Program-made: the position numbers and the translations under genes
The notes under the pieces: generated by a model
What the model saw: the letters and a program-made list of their open reading frames with translations, nothing else
What the model was told of the DNA's origin: nothing
Database searches by the model: none
Origin: Heterohyrax brucei
Taxonomy: Eukaryota; Chordata; Mammalia; Hyracoidea; Procaviidae
Length of the DNA: 64,000 nt
Assembly (NCBI GenBank): GCA_028571685.1
Contig: CM053156.1
Coordinates: 90,957,049-91,021,048 of the forward strand
Reading direction: 5' to 3'
In this document: positions 20,757-35,700 of the stretch, in pieces
How the letters are laid out: every line of letters begins with the position of its first letter
Numbering within the stretch: position 1 is the first letter of the stretch

Positions 20757-23700
20757 CTAAAGACATGATCAGGAATATGTACCGCGTTACTAGATACGCT
20801 CTGTCTACGAAAGCTGGTGTCGTCAAAGGGACAAGGGACCCAAGTTGGTGCCAATACGTCCATCCCTCCAGAGCAGGAAGCACAAGGTGTCGGCGGCTTG
20901 GGAAACGACGCAACGCCTGGTGAGGGGCAGGATTGGGGTTACGTGTATTTTATGTATATTTTAACTCAGTTTCTCCAGAAATTCTCAGAATGTCTGACTC
21001 CACCATGAAGCCTGGCGTGTTTTTTAAAAAGTGGCCGTATTTGTGTATTTTTCAAAAAGGCCTTCACAGTAACAGCTGGGTTGGCCAACCACCCCTGTGC
21101 GCACGGACTGACACACGGAGAGACACCAGTGCCACCTGCTGGCGGTGCGGCAGACAGGTCTTGCCAGAAAAGGACTCGAATCTCAACAGGCCCCTTGGCC
21201 ACCCACTTATGCGAAAACACCGTCACGGGGATGAAACGTGCAAAACATGGACAAGTCTCAAGACAAATGCTGCCCCTCCTTCAGTGAACCAGTGGCAGGA
21301 AGAAGGAAGGTGGCCACTGCGTGCCGTCAGTCGATTCCGACTCACAGCAACAAAAGACAGATATATAATTAAGTGAAAGTTTACCATCCAAGTCAGTTTG
21401 TCCCACAAAAACTTGCACACACACTGCTATCTGACGCTAGCTGCTCTCCCCACCCTGTGACAAAACACTCGTCCTTTGCCACCCTGTGTTGCCTGTGTCC
21501 ATTCAACCAGCTCCTGTCCCCCTCCCTCTGCCCTGTCATCTTGCCTCTGCACAGGGGCTGTGTCCAGTGAGCCCCCGGTATCTGCTGAAGCCAAGAAGCA
21601 CGCTCTGCGGCTGCGTCATTTTACAGTTTGTCATGCAGTCCAATCTTTGTGACAAAAGGTATTTAAGGTCTATTGACCCAATGCAATTTTAAACCTTGAT
21701 TTGAATAAACTAACTGAAAAGCTAGTTGGAGAAATCTGACCACAGACTGGTTATCAAGGAGTATTGTGGGGCTCTTTAGGTGTGATAACAGCATTGTGCT
21801 TATGTCCGCAAACAGCCCCTCCTGTTTTTGAGATTGCTCTATGAGTGGCATGATGAGATGTGTGAGTGACTTTGACGTACTGCCAAAAGAAGACGAAATC
21901 AGGGCTGGAGCTGAGTCACGGCGCCTGGAGCACCTTTCTCGTGGCTCCACTCCTGTGAGTGAAAACTTCCATGATAAGATTTTTCTTTTTTGAAAGCACA
22001 GAATTCTTATTTAGTTAAATATAGGTATATCTATGAGGTCTGCCAATTAAGTTCACAAACTCATCCTAGAAAAAGTGTTACACACCTCACTGCTGAATAT
22101 CACTATGGTCACCTCTGAAGTCCTCCCCTTGGGAAGCTGTACACTGATGCCAGCACCCAGTCCACCCTTCAAAGCAATTTTTGAACTCTTTTTCTAGAAT
22201 GGCCATTAGAGTTGTTGTCGTATGACCCTTGATGTCCCGAATGTCATCCAAATGTCTTCCTTTCAGTATTGCCTTTCTCTTCTGGGAAAAGAAAAAAGTC
22301 ACTGGGGACCAGATCAGGTGAGTAGGGAGGGTGTTCCAGTCCAGTTATTTGTTTACTGGCTAAAAACTTCAAAGACAACTAGACAATTAAGTTCACAAAC
22401 TTGCCACTGTACGCACTGGCCATTCCAGAAAGGATTCCCAAATTGCTTTCAAGGGTGGGCTAGGCATTGGCGTGGGTACAAAGCTTCCCAAGGGGAGGAC
22501 TTTGAAGGTGACTGCTGTGATGTTCTGCAACGAGGAATGTAGCCGTTAGAACAATTAATTTTATAGACTTCATTATCGGCCCTTATATGTTGCTATGGTA
22601 AAATACATACCAATCAACCATTGTAACCACTTTTCATACGTAAAGTCAGTGGTGTTCATTAAATTCCCAGTGCTGTGTGGCCTTCAGTGTCCTCTGTCTC
22701 CAGACCTTCTCCATCGTCTCAGATGAGTCTCTGCCTACTACTCAGTGCCCACTCCCCTGCCCTCTCCCTTCCCCACCCCTGGCAACCTCTAACCACCTTT
22801 CTGGCTGTCTGAGTCTGTCTGTCCTAGATAATAGACGAGGGACAAGCCTTTGTGTCTGTCCGAGTCAGTCTGTCTGAGTCTGTCTGTCCCAGAGGACAGA
22901 AGCGGGTCCAGCCTTTGTGTCTGTCCAAGTCTGTTTGCCCCAGAGGACAGAAGCGGGACCACAGAGCAGTTTTCCCTGGGGCCTTATTTCCCGCTGTCTC
23001 TGTGCTCTGGGGTGGCCAGGATGGTGAGGCCAAGTCAGCGTGCTGATCCAAAGCCGTCTGCCCTTTGCTGCGACTCACCAGCGTACGTGTGTACTTTAAT
23101 TGGAACCAAATTCACGCAGCCGACGGCGACAGGCTCCTGTGCTATTTGTGCATGAGCCGTGTTGCAGTAATTCTCTGTACCCTGTCACCCCAAACCCAAA
23201 CACAGAACGCCTGCCGAGATTCAGGGTGGCAGAGTTTAGCTTTCAGCATGACTGAACAGAGGTCCAGAAGCAGCAAAGCACCTTCTCAGCCGTGACCTGC
23301 AGCGAGGAGGCTGGCCCTGGGTATCTGGCCTCGCCTCCAAAGCTCTGCCTGCCTTCAGTCCCGGCAGGTCACTCGAGCAGGGGAACCTGTGGGACAGCAA
23401 GCCAGGTGGGCGTCCCCTGTGCCCCCGTCGTTTCAGTATTTTACTTTTCTCAAAAAATGTGAAATAAATGAGCTTTAGCAGCTGCTTACCAGTTAGCAAA
23501 GCCCTCGGCCGCATCGGCCCAATACCAGCACAGCAGACACAGCAACCAGCAGGTAAGGAGACAACAGAAACCACGTTTATTAGCAGGAAAAAGAGTCACC
23601 ATCAGTGGACAGAAAAGTGCCAGGAGGGCAGGAAGAGGAAGGGGACCTACGGGGCCAACATGTCCGGAAAGCCTGCTCTCGCACAGGGCAGACAGAAGCA

Positions 23701-26700
23701 GAGGCAATGCTTCAAACCCCAACAAACTTCCCAAGAGGGAGACAGAAAAGCGTGAAGGCGCGCAGTTCCCAGGGGGCCTGCCAGCATAGTGGTAAGGGCT
23801 CGGCACCGGCCATCAGGTCAGCAGTTGGAATCCACCAGCCACTCCTCGGAACCGCTGCGAGGCAGTCCTACCCTGCCCTGTGGGGTTACTCTGGGTCTGA
23901 ATCAACTTGATGGTAATGGCTTTGGTTTCTGTCGTTTTTAACAAAGCAAACCCCAAGATGACCCCAGGGAGCCCTGACAAGGCCGTGGGGGAGATGTTCC
24001 CCTGTACACTGTCCCTCACAAACTGCCAGCCTGGTAGACAGCTTAATCCTGTAAACATACAGAATTCTCTAAACAAGAACACAGGCTGTCCACGCAAACA
24101 TGGAACTTTTAAAAAATTGACCTCAAAGAAGGTCATAGTGGAAGGTCTCAACAAAGTTTACAACATCACCTTTTTATACAGCCCAGCTTCACTGACGACA
24201 ATGTGACAAAAAGAGACAAAGGGCTGTTTCTGAGAAGACACACAGGAAACCCTCCATATCCAGGTGCACAAAGACCCACTTCAGATAACTCACGTCAAAG
24301 AAACAAACAAAGATCACAAGACACGGAGAACCTAGCAATGGCGAGAACATTGCGCCCTAACTGGTGGGAAGCTTCCAAAACAGAAAGGTGCCCTGAGTGC
24401 ATTTAACAGGGAATAAGATTGAAAATAAACTTTCAAGACACCAGGAAAAAGAACAAAAACATGAGAAACGAAGAAAATAACAGAAATGAAGGTCAAGTTT
24501 TCAAGTAACAAAGATAAAAGCAAAATTGGGTAGAAAAAAACGACCAGCACTCACCCCTCCACACACAAACCCACCAAGTGGGCCAACCACCCCACCAGAG
24601 GCACAGGCTCAGGGACAAGAAAGGGACAAGACCACAGAAACAGAAGAGTCTGAGAACAGAAATGTATCTTTTGATCCCGTGTCCTCCTCAGGCCCCACCG
24701 AAACAATGACAGGAGTCAAAAAGACACAAGCCCACAGGAACGAGGAGACAGGTTTGGAAGGTGGAATGTGTGAGCAGGCCTCACAACCAGAGAGCAAACT
24801 GTAGAACTGGTGGGTGCCAGACCCTAGGTGGGGGGCAGTCTGCCACACGAGACCCCAGTCCATGCAGGGAGTCATCTCCCTACCCCACGCTACCCACCTG
24901 GCCAGGTAGCTGAACCCCACTATAGACCAGACAGGGAAGGCAGGACTTAGGGAAGCCCCTCACCTACTGGTAAGGTGCCAGCCAGCTTGCTCGGTCACTC
25001 AGTCCCCAAGCCATGGATGAAAAGCGGGAGACAAGACAGCCTCCCAGGGACAGGGGAGCACACCGGGGAGGCAGTGTCTTGGACACCAGGTGGTCAGCTA
25101 TTACTGAGAGGACAAGTGGTATCAGCTCTGAGGTGAAGCCCGGGGCCCCAGGCCTGACAGCCTGCTGGGAGGGGCCCCAGGAGGCAACAGAGAGGAGGGC
25201 AGGCAGTGGGGAAGGGGGCAAAAATCACGAAGCACCAGCAACCGGGGACTTGGGCTGGGTGGACACACAGAGCCTGACCTCAGAGCGGCAGGGTGAAGCC
25301 GCACTGTGGTGGGGGGGGTGAGCACGGCAGGACAGAGCAGGTGGGGCGGGGAGCACGTTACCTGGGCAGCCTTCCTGAGTGGCACCTCACAGCAACTTAA
25401 GGTGATGGGGACGTGGGACTGGACAGTGACTGGGAGAGGACACAGCTACAGAGGTTGGACTGGGACAACAGGTCAAAGGGCACTGAGCTGTGACTCAAGT
25501 AACAAGATCATATCGACGTCACGTCTCCTGACTTTACTCACTGCGTTCTGGTTACCTAAGATGAGTCCTGTTCATAAAAACATACATGTAAGAAAGAGAC
25601 ACAGAAAGTGCGTGAGAGACTGAGAGCCCTTGAAGAGCTGTGGAGCTCAGCACGGGGGGCTGCAGAGCCTGGGTCACGGGAGCTCTCTCTGCTACTGTCG
25701 CAGTTACTCTGTAAGTGAGAAATTCTGTCAGAACTGGGGGTCCTCATCAACAAACCAGATGAGTCGCCTGAAGGCAGAAGACAGGCCGTCCTGCCGACAA
25801 GCAGCCCAACGACACCTCCAGAACGTCGATGCCACAGAGAATCACCGGGAGAGCAGCGTGACAGGCCCTCAGTTACAAACAGAATTTCCCCCTGACCCAG
25901 CAATCCTGCTCCTGGGGGCGCACACACTCAGAGGCCTGGAAGCAGAGACCCGGAGGCTTGCATGCCCATATTCACGGCCGCACTGCTCGCAGTGGCTAAA
26001 AGGACGCGCGCTACAGACGAAGGGTAAGCCCGTGTGCCGCGTCCACTTGACGGATTCCCAGCCAGCCATGAGGAGAGCCCAGCTCTGACAGGTGTGCCAG
26101 CGCGGGTGATCTCGAAGGTGGCATCCTCAGCAAAGCAGCACAACAGCACAGGGACCACTGCTGCCAGCTATCTAAGAGCAGCAAGGCCCAGAGGAAGGAC
26201 ACCCGGCAGGGGCTCCCACTGCCTGGGGTGGGGGACAGACACTGCTGAGGAACGGGCGCTGGGCTGCTAGCTCAGGTGAGGAAAAGACCTGGAACAGGCA
26301 GCAGGAAGGTCACCCAGCCTTGTGAATGGGCTTAACACCCCTGAAGCGTGCGCTCACCCGTGGTTCAAAGGGTACATTTTGTTCGACAAATAGTCAGCGC
26401 GGTGGGATGGGGTGGCAAGTGCTACAGCTAAAAGAGACTGAAGGGACACAGCCAGCACAGCAGCTGGGGCCAGGACCCAGTTTGGGACACAAAAGCATGA
26501 CAAGTCAGCTTGGAAACACGATGGGCAGTCTGCCTAGGGACTGGGGACCGGACACTGCGGGGAGGGACAGCGGGCTGTGAGGCTGACGGGCCTGAGGCCG
26601 GTCGGCCTTCAGAGGCCCCTGCAGACGTGCTGGGAGCCCAGCGGCACCACGGCTGCGTGCCACGGCTGCTCACCTAAGGCTGGGTGGCTCAAGTCCGCCG

Positions 26701-29700
26701 GACACTCCCTGGGAACTCTACGGGTCCTGGGAGTCGGCATCAACCGGACAGCGTGGGTTTGGTTTGGTGGACATGCTACTATCTTTGTAACTGTCAGCAT
26801 GTGTGTGTGCACGTGTCGGCATGCGTGTGCAGGCACGTGCATGCACGTGTGCGAAGCAGACATGGAAGTGCTGACTGCTGGGACAGGTGACGATGCAGGC
26901 TCTCACACACCACGCCCTCATCACGAAACCCCTTCCAAGTGGAGCATCTCTAGCTGCCGCCCCCCCCAGTATTTCTCGCTGACCTGCCCCCGCTCCAGAC
27001 TCACAAGCTCCCCGCTGTCTTTGCAGCATCTCCCCCTGTCTCCCAGGCCCCTGGAGCTCAGCCAGAGCAGCGCCCCCCCCCGGGTCACTCGTCCTCCCCT
27101 GTCACCCGGTCTTCCCGTCTCAGTGGACAGCACAGCCTGCCCGGCTCAGGCCCAGAAGCTGGCCACCGTCCTTCCATCCCAGACGCCCTGAAGCCCTGCC
27201 TTCCTTGTTTTTGCCACCACGGCCCGGCCCGGCCACCTGTCCCCAGAGCCACTGAGGCACCCCTCCCGGCCCCTCCCGGCCCCTCCCGGCCCCTCCCGGC
27301 CCCTCCCGGCCAGAACTGTCTCTCCACGTGGCAGCCAGAGAGACCCTGGTGAACGTTACTGCCCCAGTGAGGCCTGCAGTGCCACCCACCCCAGAGCGCA
27401 GTGCTCTGCCCCCACCCGTCCTGACCAACCAGCACTCCAGCCCCGCACACCCTCCCCCAGCTGCAGCGCCCCCACCAGGCACACTCGCTCTCAGCACAGC
27501 CTCTGTCAGCTCACGACGGGGCCTGACGTGCTGTGGCGCACTCGGCCACTTGCTCACTGCCTGTCTCCGGGGGTCTGTCCGAGCCTGAGTACCGCCGGCC
27601 CCCACACTGGCAGGCCCGGCTACAGCAGGGAAGACCTGCTACACGTAACAAGTAATGGAAAGAGCTTAGGACAGTCACCAGAGCTCTCCCATACGGCACG
27701 CACCTTAGGGACAAAACTACTGTCAGTGAGTCCCGCACCTTCAAAGAGCCGGCCCGACAAAGCTGTGTGACCGACACAGCGACAACAGCAACCCAAGGTA
27801 AAGGGGCTGCTGCGAGGCCTTCCCGGCACAACCAACACTTCCTGGGATGTGGTTCCCTGGTCTCATGGGACATCCTAGTCAAGCTGCCGGAAAACACGCT
27901 GAGCGCTCTGTCCTGTCCTCTGCTGTGCTGCATAGTTCCGGGGCCTCCAGAGCTCCCAAGTGGCCACCCGAAGCCAAAGCTCGGGTCTCAATTTGCCTGG
28001 AGCCGTGGAGGAAGAAGGAGGGTCACGGCCAGGAGGACACAGACAGCAAGGCTAGCTGTCTCCATGACAACCGCCTCCTTTGCCAGGAGACTATACGGAC
28101 TAGCTGGTGCCCAGCCACCAGGACTGAACATCTCTGATCTGGGTTTCTACAGAAGTGCCTGATCAAAATGGGGAAAAGGCAGAATGAAATTTCAGGTTCT
28201 CCTGAACTCCAGACTTTCTAGAGCCATGCTGAGTGGATGAATATCTGACATGGTTGCCCTGAGATGATCTTGAAACCTGAAACCAAAAATATCCCCTCAA
28301 TTCGTCTTGAAACCAAAGAGTGGTTTAGTCTGACCAGCTTAGAAGGTCTGCTCTGAGCATTCTGCTCTTTTGGGGGTGCTCTGTGTGTGCGGGGGACCAA
28401 AGAGAAAGCTGTAACTGGAAAGAGAAGTCCCGGAGGGCGGTGACAGTGGTCACAAAACCACCCTCCTTTCTGGGTCCCTCCTCCCCACTGACATAAACTT
28501 CTGGCCTCTAAGTTTTCACCTAACCTTTCCAGTCACTGCTGAATTGGTGTGTGCTTTGCTGTCTATATTGTCAACAAAATAAAACGACAAAACTATTCAT
28601 GCAACATAGGCTGTGTGTACCTATCAGCAGAAAACTACTATTAATGTAATTTAATAAACTATGAATAACGCATTTATAACTTTTACAATTAACAGAAACT
28701 TTTGATACCTGTATCTCTGTAATCTCAAAGATAAAATACATTAAAAGCTAATTAACAGCTAACTGTAGTCATGTTTAGGCTATCTCAGTTCTAATTCCCC
28801 TCAGCCTATGTCTAATAATCTGGCCCATAAACAATCTATAAGTTCAATGCAATTAAATTTCAGAAACATCCAGGAAGCATAACATGAGACCTGACAGGTT
28901 CACAAACTCATCCTGGAAGAGTGCTACACACTTCATTGCTGAGTATCACTACAGTCACCTTCGAGGGACTCCCCTGGGAAGCTCTGCACTGACGCCAGCT
29001 CCTAGTCTACCCTTCAAAGCAATTTTGGAACTCTTTTTCTAGAATGGCATTCAAAGCTGTCATCGTATGATCCCTGAAGTCCTGAATGTCATCCAAATGT
29101 CTTCCTTTCAGTACTTCCTTTATCTTCAGGTGAAGAAAAAAGTCATGGGGGCCAGGATGGGTGAGGAGGGAGGGGTTCCAATGCGGTTATTTGTTCCCTG
29201 GCTGAGAGCTCCCTCACAGACAACTAGACAAGTAGGGGCGTGAACTCGCCACCGTGCCACCATGTGCCAGGGCCATTCCACGAAGAGTTCCAGAACTGCT
29301 CTAAAGGGTGAACTAGGTGTTGACGTCAGTGCAGAGCTTCCCAGGGGGAGAACTCTGAAGGCGGCCACAGTGACATTCAGCGCTGAGGCGTGCAGCGCCC
29401 AGAGTAACTCAGTTTTCAGACTGAACTGTCGGACTTCGTACACACACACACGTGTGTCTGTGTGTGTGAGGGAAGCAATATTAATTAGCTTGATTTACTC
29501 TTGGAATACACGGAAGTAACAGATGCTTTTGTCAATTTTAAAAATCGTACTTTAGTCATATTTTTATAAATTAGATTAACAGTAATTTACTACCAACATG
29601 TACACACAGAGCCAATCAGCCAATCACCTAAAAAAATACACAAGCTTCCTTCTATTAAAACAACCCTGGAGCCCACCTCTAACGCCCAACAGCCGAGTGA

Positions 29701-32700
29701 CTGCATCACAAACGACCACCCGCTGCTGTCTGGTCGACCCCGGCCCACAGGGACCCCGCCAGGCAGAGCAGCCAGGCAGAGCAGCGGTGCTCCCTCGGGC
29801 GCCCAGGGGCCGGCTGACGGACCCGCACTGCCGACCCCTCAGTCAGCAGCCACAGCACACTGGGGCTCTTCACCACCGCACTACCTGGGTCCGGGCAGTA
29901 ATCTGGGCATAAAATGAGGACTGCACTTTAAGTAACACAACAATGCGTCCAGCGAAAAGAAGGAACTGACTGAAATTATTTACCACAGAAAAGGCAAACA
30001 GACAAAGCAACTCCTGTACCAAAGCGGACACGAGGGACAGCTCCGTCTTCCACAGGCCTGGGCCTTTGTCAGCCACTGGAGGCCACGGACAGACCCGGGA
30101 AGCCCTTCTGAAAAAGGCACATGCTTATTCTGCCCTTAGATGTGGTTCGGTCCCTCAGGCAGACACTGGCTGGAGGCCAGAGCTGTGCAGCCTGGACAAG
30201 GGCCGTCCTTTGTAAAAACAGCTGTGTCTAAGTCTGGATCCTGTGGGGTCACTTGCCCTCACCAGCAAAATTCAGAGCCAGGACCTGGAACTGAGGTCTC
30301 CCAAGGCAGAAGCCCATCCCAGAAACCCATGCCAACCAAGCATGTTTGCCAAGGACCACCGTGGAGCATGACACATGGGACAGGTCCAAGGCAATGACAG
30401 CCATGAGAGTGACCTGGGACATGTGGGCTTCAAAGCCGAGTCTCCCCTGATCATCTAACTGTGGAAATGTGTCTCTCCTTTGCCTTCTTAAAGCATCGGA
30501 GCCCAGACCACTTCTCTGATGCTGCTCTGCCTTTCTCTGTGGGGGTGGGTGGGCACACCAGCCTTTCCACGAAGAGTGGGCACTTCAGTCTTTCCGTGGG
30601 GGTGCTGGGCACGCTAGTCTTTCTTGCTTTCCTCACTTTCACAAGTTCAACTTTTCTGGGGACAAAACTATGTCCTCCATGTCTGGGAAACCTTCCAGCG
30701 CCACCACAACACACTGTATACAGGGCACGTAAGTGAACTAAGTTACACACTGTTGTTTAGAAACAAGTCTGGGCTGTGACCCTCACTGTTTACTGAATGA
30801 CGAGTCACACCACTGGTGCGCAGAACTCTGTTCACAGCGGCCATTCTGGGCGGCTCAGTGCTTATGGTCTCAGTCACCAACCAAAAGGTCAGCAGTTCGA
30901 ATCTGCCAGATGCTCCTTGCAAGCCCCATGGGGAGTCTCACTAAGCCCTACAGGGTCTTTATGAGTTGGAATCAACTTGATGGAGATGGATTTGGTTTGG
31001 GTTCTGATTGTCTACAATGGACTTAGCATTCGGTAAGATTTCGGAAAATAAAGGACTGTTTGGGACACCGTGGGGAAACGAGGCCATCCACAGATAACAC
31101 GCGCACAGTTCTGACAACCGACCTGGCGTGGCCAAGTGCTGACCTTTTTGAGAGAGTCTCCGTGTCTCTCCTGAATGTACTTCAGGAACGCCGTTGTCCA
31201 CTGCAGCGTCGTCGCCTTATCCGTCTCGGCGTTGCAGAAGGGGACTAAGAGGTTCAGCTCGTCGCAGCAAATGCGGATTCGGCGCCTACAGTGTCGACAG
31301 AGAGAAGCTGAAGCCCAACGCAGGTGTCAGAGGGCAGGCTTCACTGTGCCCCCGAAGGGACGGACGTTCAGACAGCCTGTCACTCACTGAGTCCCACCCA
31401 AGCCCCAAACCAAGGCCCGTGAGTCAATTCCAACTCCCGGCATGCCTACAGGACACAGTAGGACTGCCCACAGGGTCTCCAAGCCTGCAGCGTTCACAGG
31501 AGTGGGGAGCCAGGGCATCTTCCTGAGGGGCAGCTGGGAGTTTGGGCTGCTGACCTCTTGGCGAGCAGCTGAGTGCTTAACCACTGCACTGCCCGGTCTC
31601 CTAAACGCCCAGGGAGGAGTGAACGCACACTGCTCACAGGGGCAACCTCCGCCCTCGGGCTCCAGAGCGCGTCCCCGGCCCAGGTGTGCTTTCTGGAGCC
31701 TCTTCCTGATCTCCTTCTCAGAGAGTAGGGGCAGGAGCAGGCCCCCATCTACAGAGCAGGGACTGGAAGGAAAACTCCGCACCTGTGCTTCTTCTGGGCT
31801 GATTATTCTTCTACCAGCAGAGCGTCACCTGCCCTCAGACACCAGGCCTTGCACTCAGAACTCTGTCACAGCTTTCAGATTCCCCAAGGGGCCCTGACTC
31901 AGAATGGATGACAGACTGCTCATCTGTGATACCCTGAAACCCGTACCTCAAGTCTCCTTGCCAGACTGTTGGACACCTCCACGTTATATTCAGCGTGATC
32001 CAAACCAACTAAACTCGCTGCTGTCAACTCGACTCTGACTCACAGCGACCCTGAGGTCAGAGTGGAACTGCCCTGCACAGCTTCCCAGGAGGTCCTGGCA
32101 GGGTCACACTGCTGACCGTTCGGTGAGCAGACACAGCCCTTGAGCGCTACACCACCGCAGCTTCCAGCTAGTGTAATGTGTACGACATGCTCTAAGTCTG
32201 AAACTGACACTGTGGCCCTCATCACGCACGTTCCCAGCTCTCTATTCAGCATTCAAGGACACTCTGAGAAGTAAAACTGCTGTAGCTAACGTTTCCTGAG
32301 TGCTTCCTCACTGTCAGGCACTGAGCTAAACAGTTCAGACATCTCATTTAATTCTAATTACATGTCTATGAGGTAGATGCTACCACTAGTTTATATACAA
32401 GGAACCGGGCTGAGAGCGCTGCGGAACCTGCCTCGGATCGCTCAGCTGGGAGATGGCTGGGAGAAGGCCAGCTTCATCGTCCACACACAGCATGATGCTC
32501 TTCACACCTCAGATACTGGATGAAGGCTCGCTAAGCACAAGGGCAGCAAAGGGCAGCAAAGAGCAGCCCTTGCGTTGGTGGGCGCGTGTCTGCACACACA
32601 GGCCAGTGTCTGCCTACCTATCAGGAGCCCTACTGGTTCTCAGCTTGGCCACTAACCAACACTGGCCACTGGACTCCAGCACTGCTCCTTGGAAAACCGC

Positions 32701-35700
32701 AGGGCAGTGCCCCTCTGTGCGGCGGGGCTGTGATTACTCAGAGCGGACTTCACGGCTCTTCCTCTCTGTTTTCTGTCTGTCTACTGATCACCTCGTGCTG
32801 TGACTTGCTGTGACACGTGCCTTTGAACAGAAACCTCCTCTCCTCAACTGGAGTCTAAAGCTGACTATCGGTCTCACCCAGGGCTGCACTTCCTGAGGAT
32901 GGAACAGAAACTGCTGCACAGTAAGTTCTCAGTAAATGATGCGGTTAGTTCATGATATATTAAGGAAACATCGCATAAAACTCAACTATAATAGAGAAAA
33001 ATCAACCACCTTTTGATTTCACAGAGAAATACGATAGATAAAATCACAAATAAAACAATTTAAATAACAGTGTAACCTCCTTTTCCCCCAACATTCTTGA
33101 AAGGAACTAAGCAAACGAGGCCACTGAATGTGCAGGCCTGGCTGCCAGCTCTGCAAAGGTCTGCTTACGAGGCTGGCCCTTGGCTGCTGTCCTTTCGGGA
33201 GGGTTTCTGCCACCATTCCCTGGTACAAATGAAAGGCTCGTTTCCGGCAGAGCAGGGGAAAAGCTGTCTATTAACTGGGAGATAGGTGATTTGAAGCCGC
33301 CAGCTGCCCCCTGGAAATCCCATGGGACACTTCTACTCCCTCTTACAGGGTTGTGGAGTTGGAATCGACTTGAAGGCAACAGGTCTGGTTTTTGGTTCAC
33401 CAAAATGTCCAAGTAATGTGGTTGATGCTGAGCACCCGCTTTCCTTTTGGGATATCTGGAACATGGGTGTGTGCAAGGAGGCGGGGGGGGGGTGGTCAGT
33501 GCGTCTCCGATGAGCTTCCCAGGTTGGCAACACTTCACACATGTTGTCCCGACTCTTAGCTGGGGGAAGTAAGCGTGTCCTGAGTGGCTCTGCTGGGTGA
33601 GGACCCTTGGATGCTTGTGCCCGGTCTCCGCAGCTTCACATCCTGTGCCTTTTCCCTTTGCTGGCTGTGCTGTGCTGTGGCGTCTGTAATGAACCTTAGC
33701 CCTAGGTGTGACTCCACAGTGAGCCCTGTGAGCCCTCCTGGAGGGGCTTCTCTTGGGGGCCTCGATGTATCTATCAGGCTAAGTTCATGTTGGTTCCTGC
33801 TCCCCTGCCATGTTGTTTTATCTGTAATAAACTTGCACTTCTAACGATCACACACACACTGGCCTGGCTACGCCACGCACACGCTTTACCTTCTGTCTCT
33901 CTCCATTCGGTTATGCCTCTCCCTGCGCTGAGACCTTCCTCCTCCCTGGGGCCCACTCTGGGCCTGCTCCCCCAGGTTGGACTGTGAGGACTCTGCTGAC
34001 TGCCAAGCGCCCTGTGTGGCTGTGGAGCCTTCACCCACATTCTGAATCTCTCCAAGGGCTCTTCGTTCCATGTTTGTATCCAACTGACGTATTCTACTTC
34101 GGTTTCTCTTATTTATTGCTTGTTTACATAGCGCTTCTTCTTTGCAAAAAAAGAAAAAAGCGGCATTTTAATTTTTTATTCTTCTCAACTTATCTCCATT
34201 CACGCTGAATATATTTTTCCAGCATTTTCAACCCAAGATACAAATATTATTGGGTAAGTAATAAAGGATAAAACCTGCAAACGCTGCATTGCTGCAATTA
34301 TTCAGAAGAGTTACTTCATGCTACAAAATTGAACACTAATTCGTAACAGTTAAAACAACTCCTGTGTGTTATATAGTCAATATAGCCTTGTCAAAATGCC
34401 TGTTTGTTCTTTTAATCAAGAAGTACTAAGATACGTATGCATAATGAAATAAAGTTCTTCAATTTTTCTGATATTCAGAATGGGAAAGAAGAGGCACAAA
34501 GTATTTTCTCCAAAAAGGATTTTTATGATTATTCCAGTAAGAAGACCGATATTCTAACAGCAATGCCCAGAAAAGAGGACAAACTCATCTTAGAGGTGAT
34601 TGTCCCCCCACAAGGAGTAACAGCATCAGGGCTTTTATTTATGCTACAGAAATGTCAAGTTTCCATCAAACACAGACAAACAGGCTGGACTCATATATGG
34701 AGACATGTACTTTCCTATGCCACAGAGCCAGGTTCTCAGGGATGAAAATCATTTAACGCAAGCGTCAGAACAAGCGTCCCCCCAAGGGGGACGCACGGGG
34801 GATTCAACAGTATGCAACAGTGCAGCCCTCGAGCTGAGCAGTCAGTACGGGGACGATGCGAACATATGTTTTCATGTAAGTGCTAATGCCTGTGCATAAA
34901 ACATGCTGCTATGGACTGAACCATGTCCCCAAGCACAGGCACCGTGAATCCTATGGATCGGAACCGACTCGACGGCAACGGGTTTGCACTGGTTTTCATT
35001 TTACGCTTGTAGTTACAGTCCCATGCTGTCTGTGCTCATGAGGCGGGACTAGTGTACAGTGTGTCTTCAATCAATCTCTTGAGGTATAAGAGATTAAATC
35101 ATCCAACAGAGTAGAGACAAACAGATGTCTGGCCACATGGGAAATCTCCAAGGAAACAGGAAGCAGCGCTTGAAGAGATGAGGACCTTCCCCTAGAGCTG
35201 GCACCCTGCATTTAGACTTCTAGCCTCCTGAACTGTGAGAAAATAAAATTTCTGTTAAAGCCACCCACTTGTCCTATTTGCTGGGGCAGCACCAAATAAC
35301 GGCAGCAGGGTTTGGTACCAGGAAGTGGGGGTGCTCTCTAAGGAATACCCGCAACAAGGAAGTGTTTTCGTACTGAGTAGTGGACTGGAGCCCTAAGAGT
35401 TTTAAGGTAGTTAATAATAAAAACCTAGATTTCCTGAAGGACTGCCAGTAGAATTATGGATGTCAGAGGTAGTTTGGGGGTGGGCTGAGAAAGAGTGAGG
35501 ACAGCAACAGAGAAAACTTTCATTACCTTAAAGAATGTATACCCAAACCGACTGCCACCAAACTGATTTGAACTCATAGCGAACCTATAGGTCAGATAGA
35601 ACTGACCCACAGGTTTCCAGGGAGCAGCAGGTGGATTCTAAGTGCTGACCTTTTTATCAGTAGCTGTGGAACTTAACCACTACTCCACCAGAGTCTCCAA

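Larger units (their letters stand above)
23933..28880. other. TCFL5 intron 5, mostly unclassified sequence
   Basis: Apart from an L1 relic, a 10-bp array at 27252-27312 and a GT/CA-rich stretch near 26800-26860, I recognise no gene, RNA or well-preserved repeat. Open frames here are short and show no family motif. The parts near 24050-24170 and 24420-24530 are A-rich and probably old LINE remnants. Confidence 0.5.

Noticed and set aside
22034-22573. Two separate mariner copies inserted head to head by chance
   Set aside because: The same arrangement recurs at 28,884 and 38,212, so a single rearranged element that later moved is simpler.
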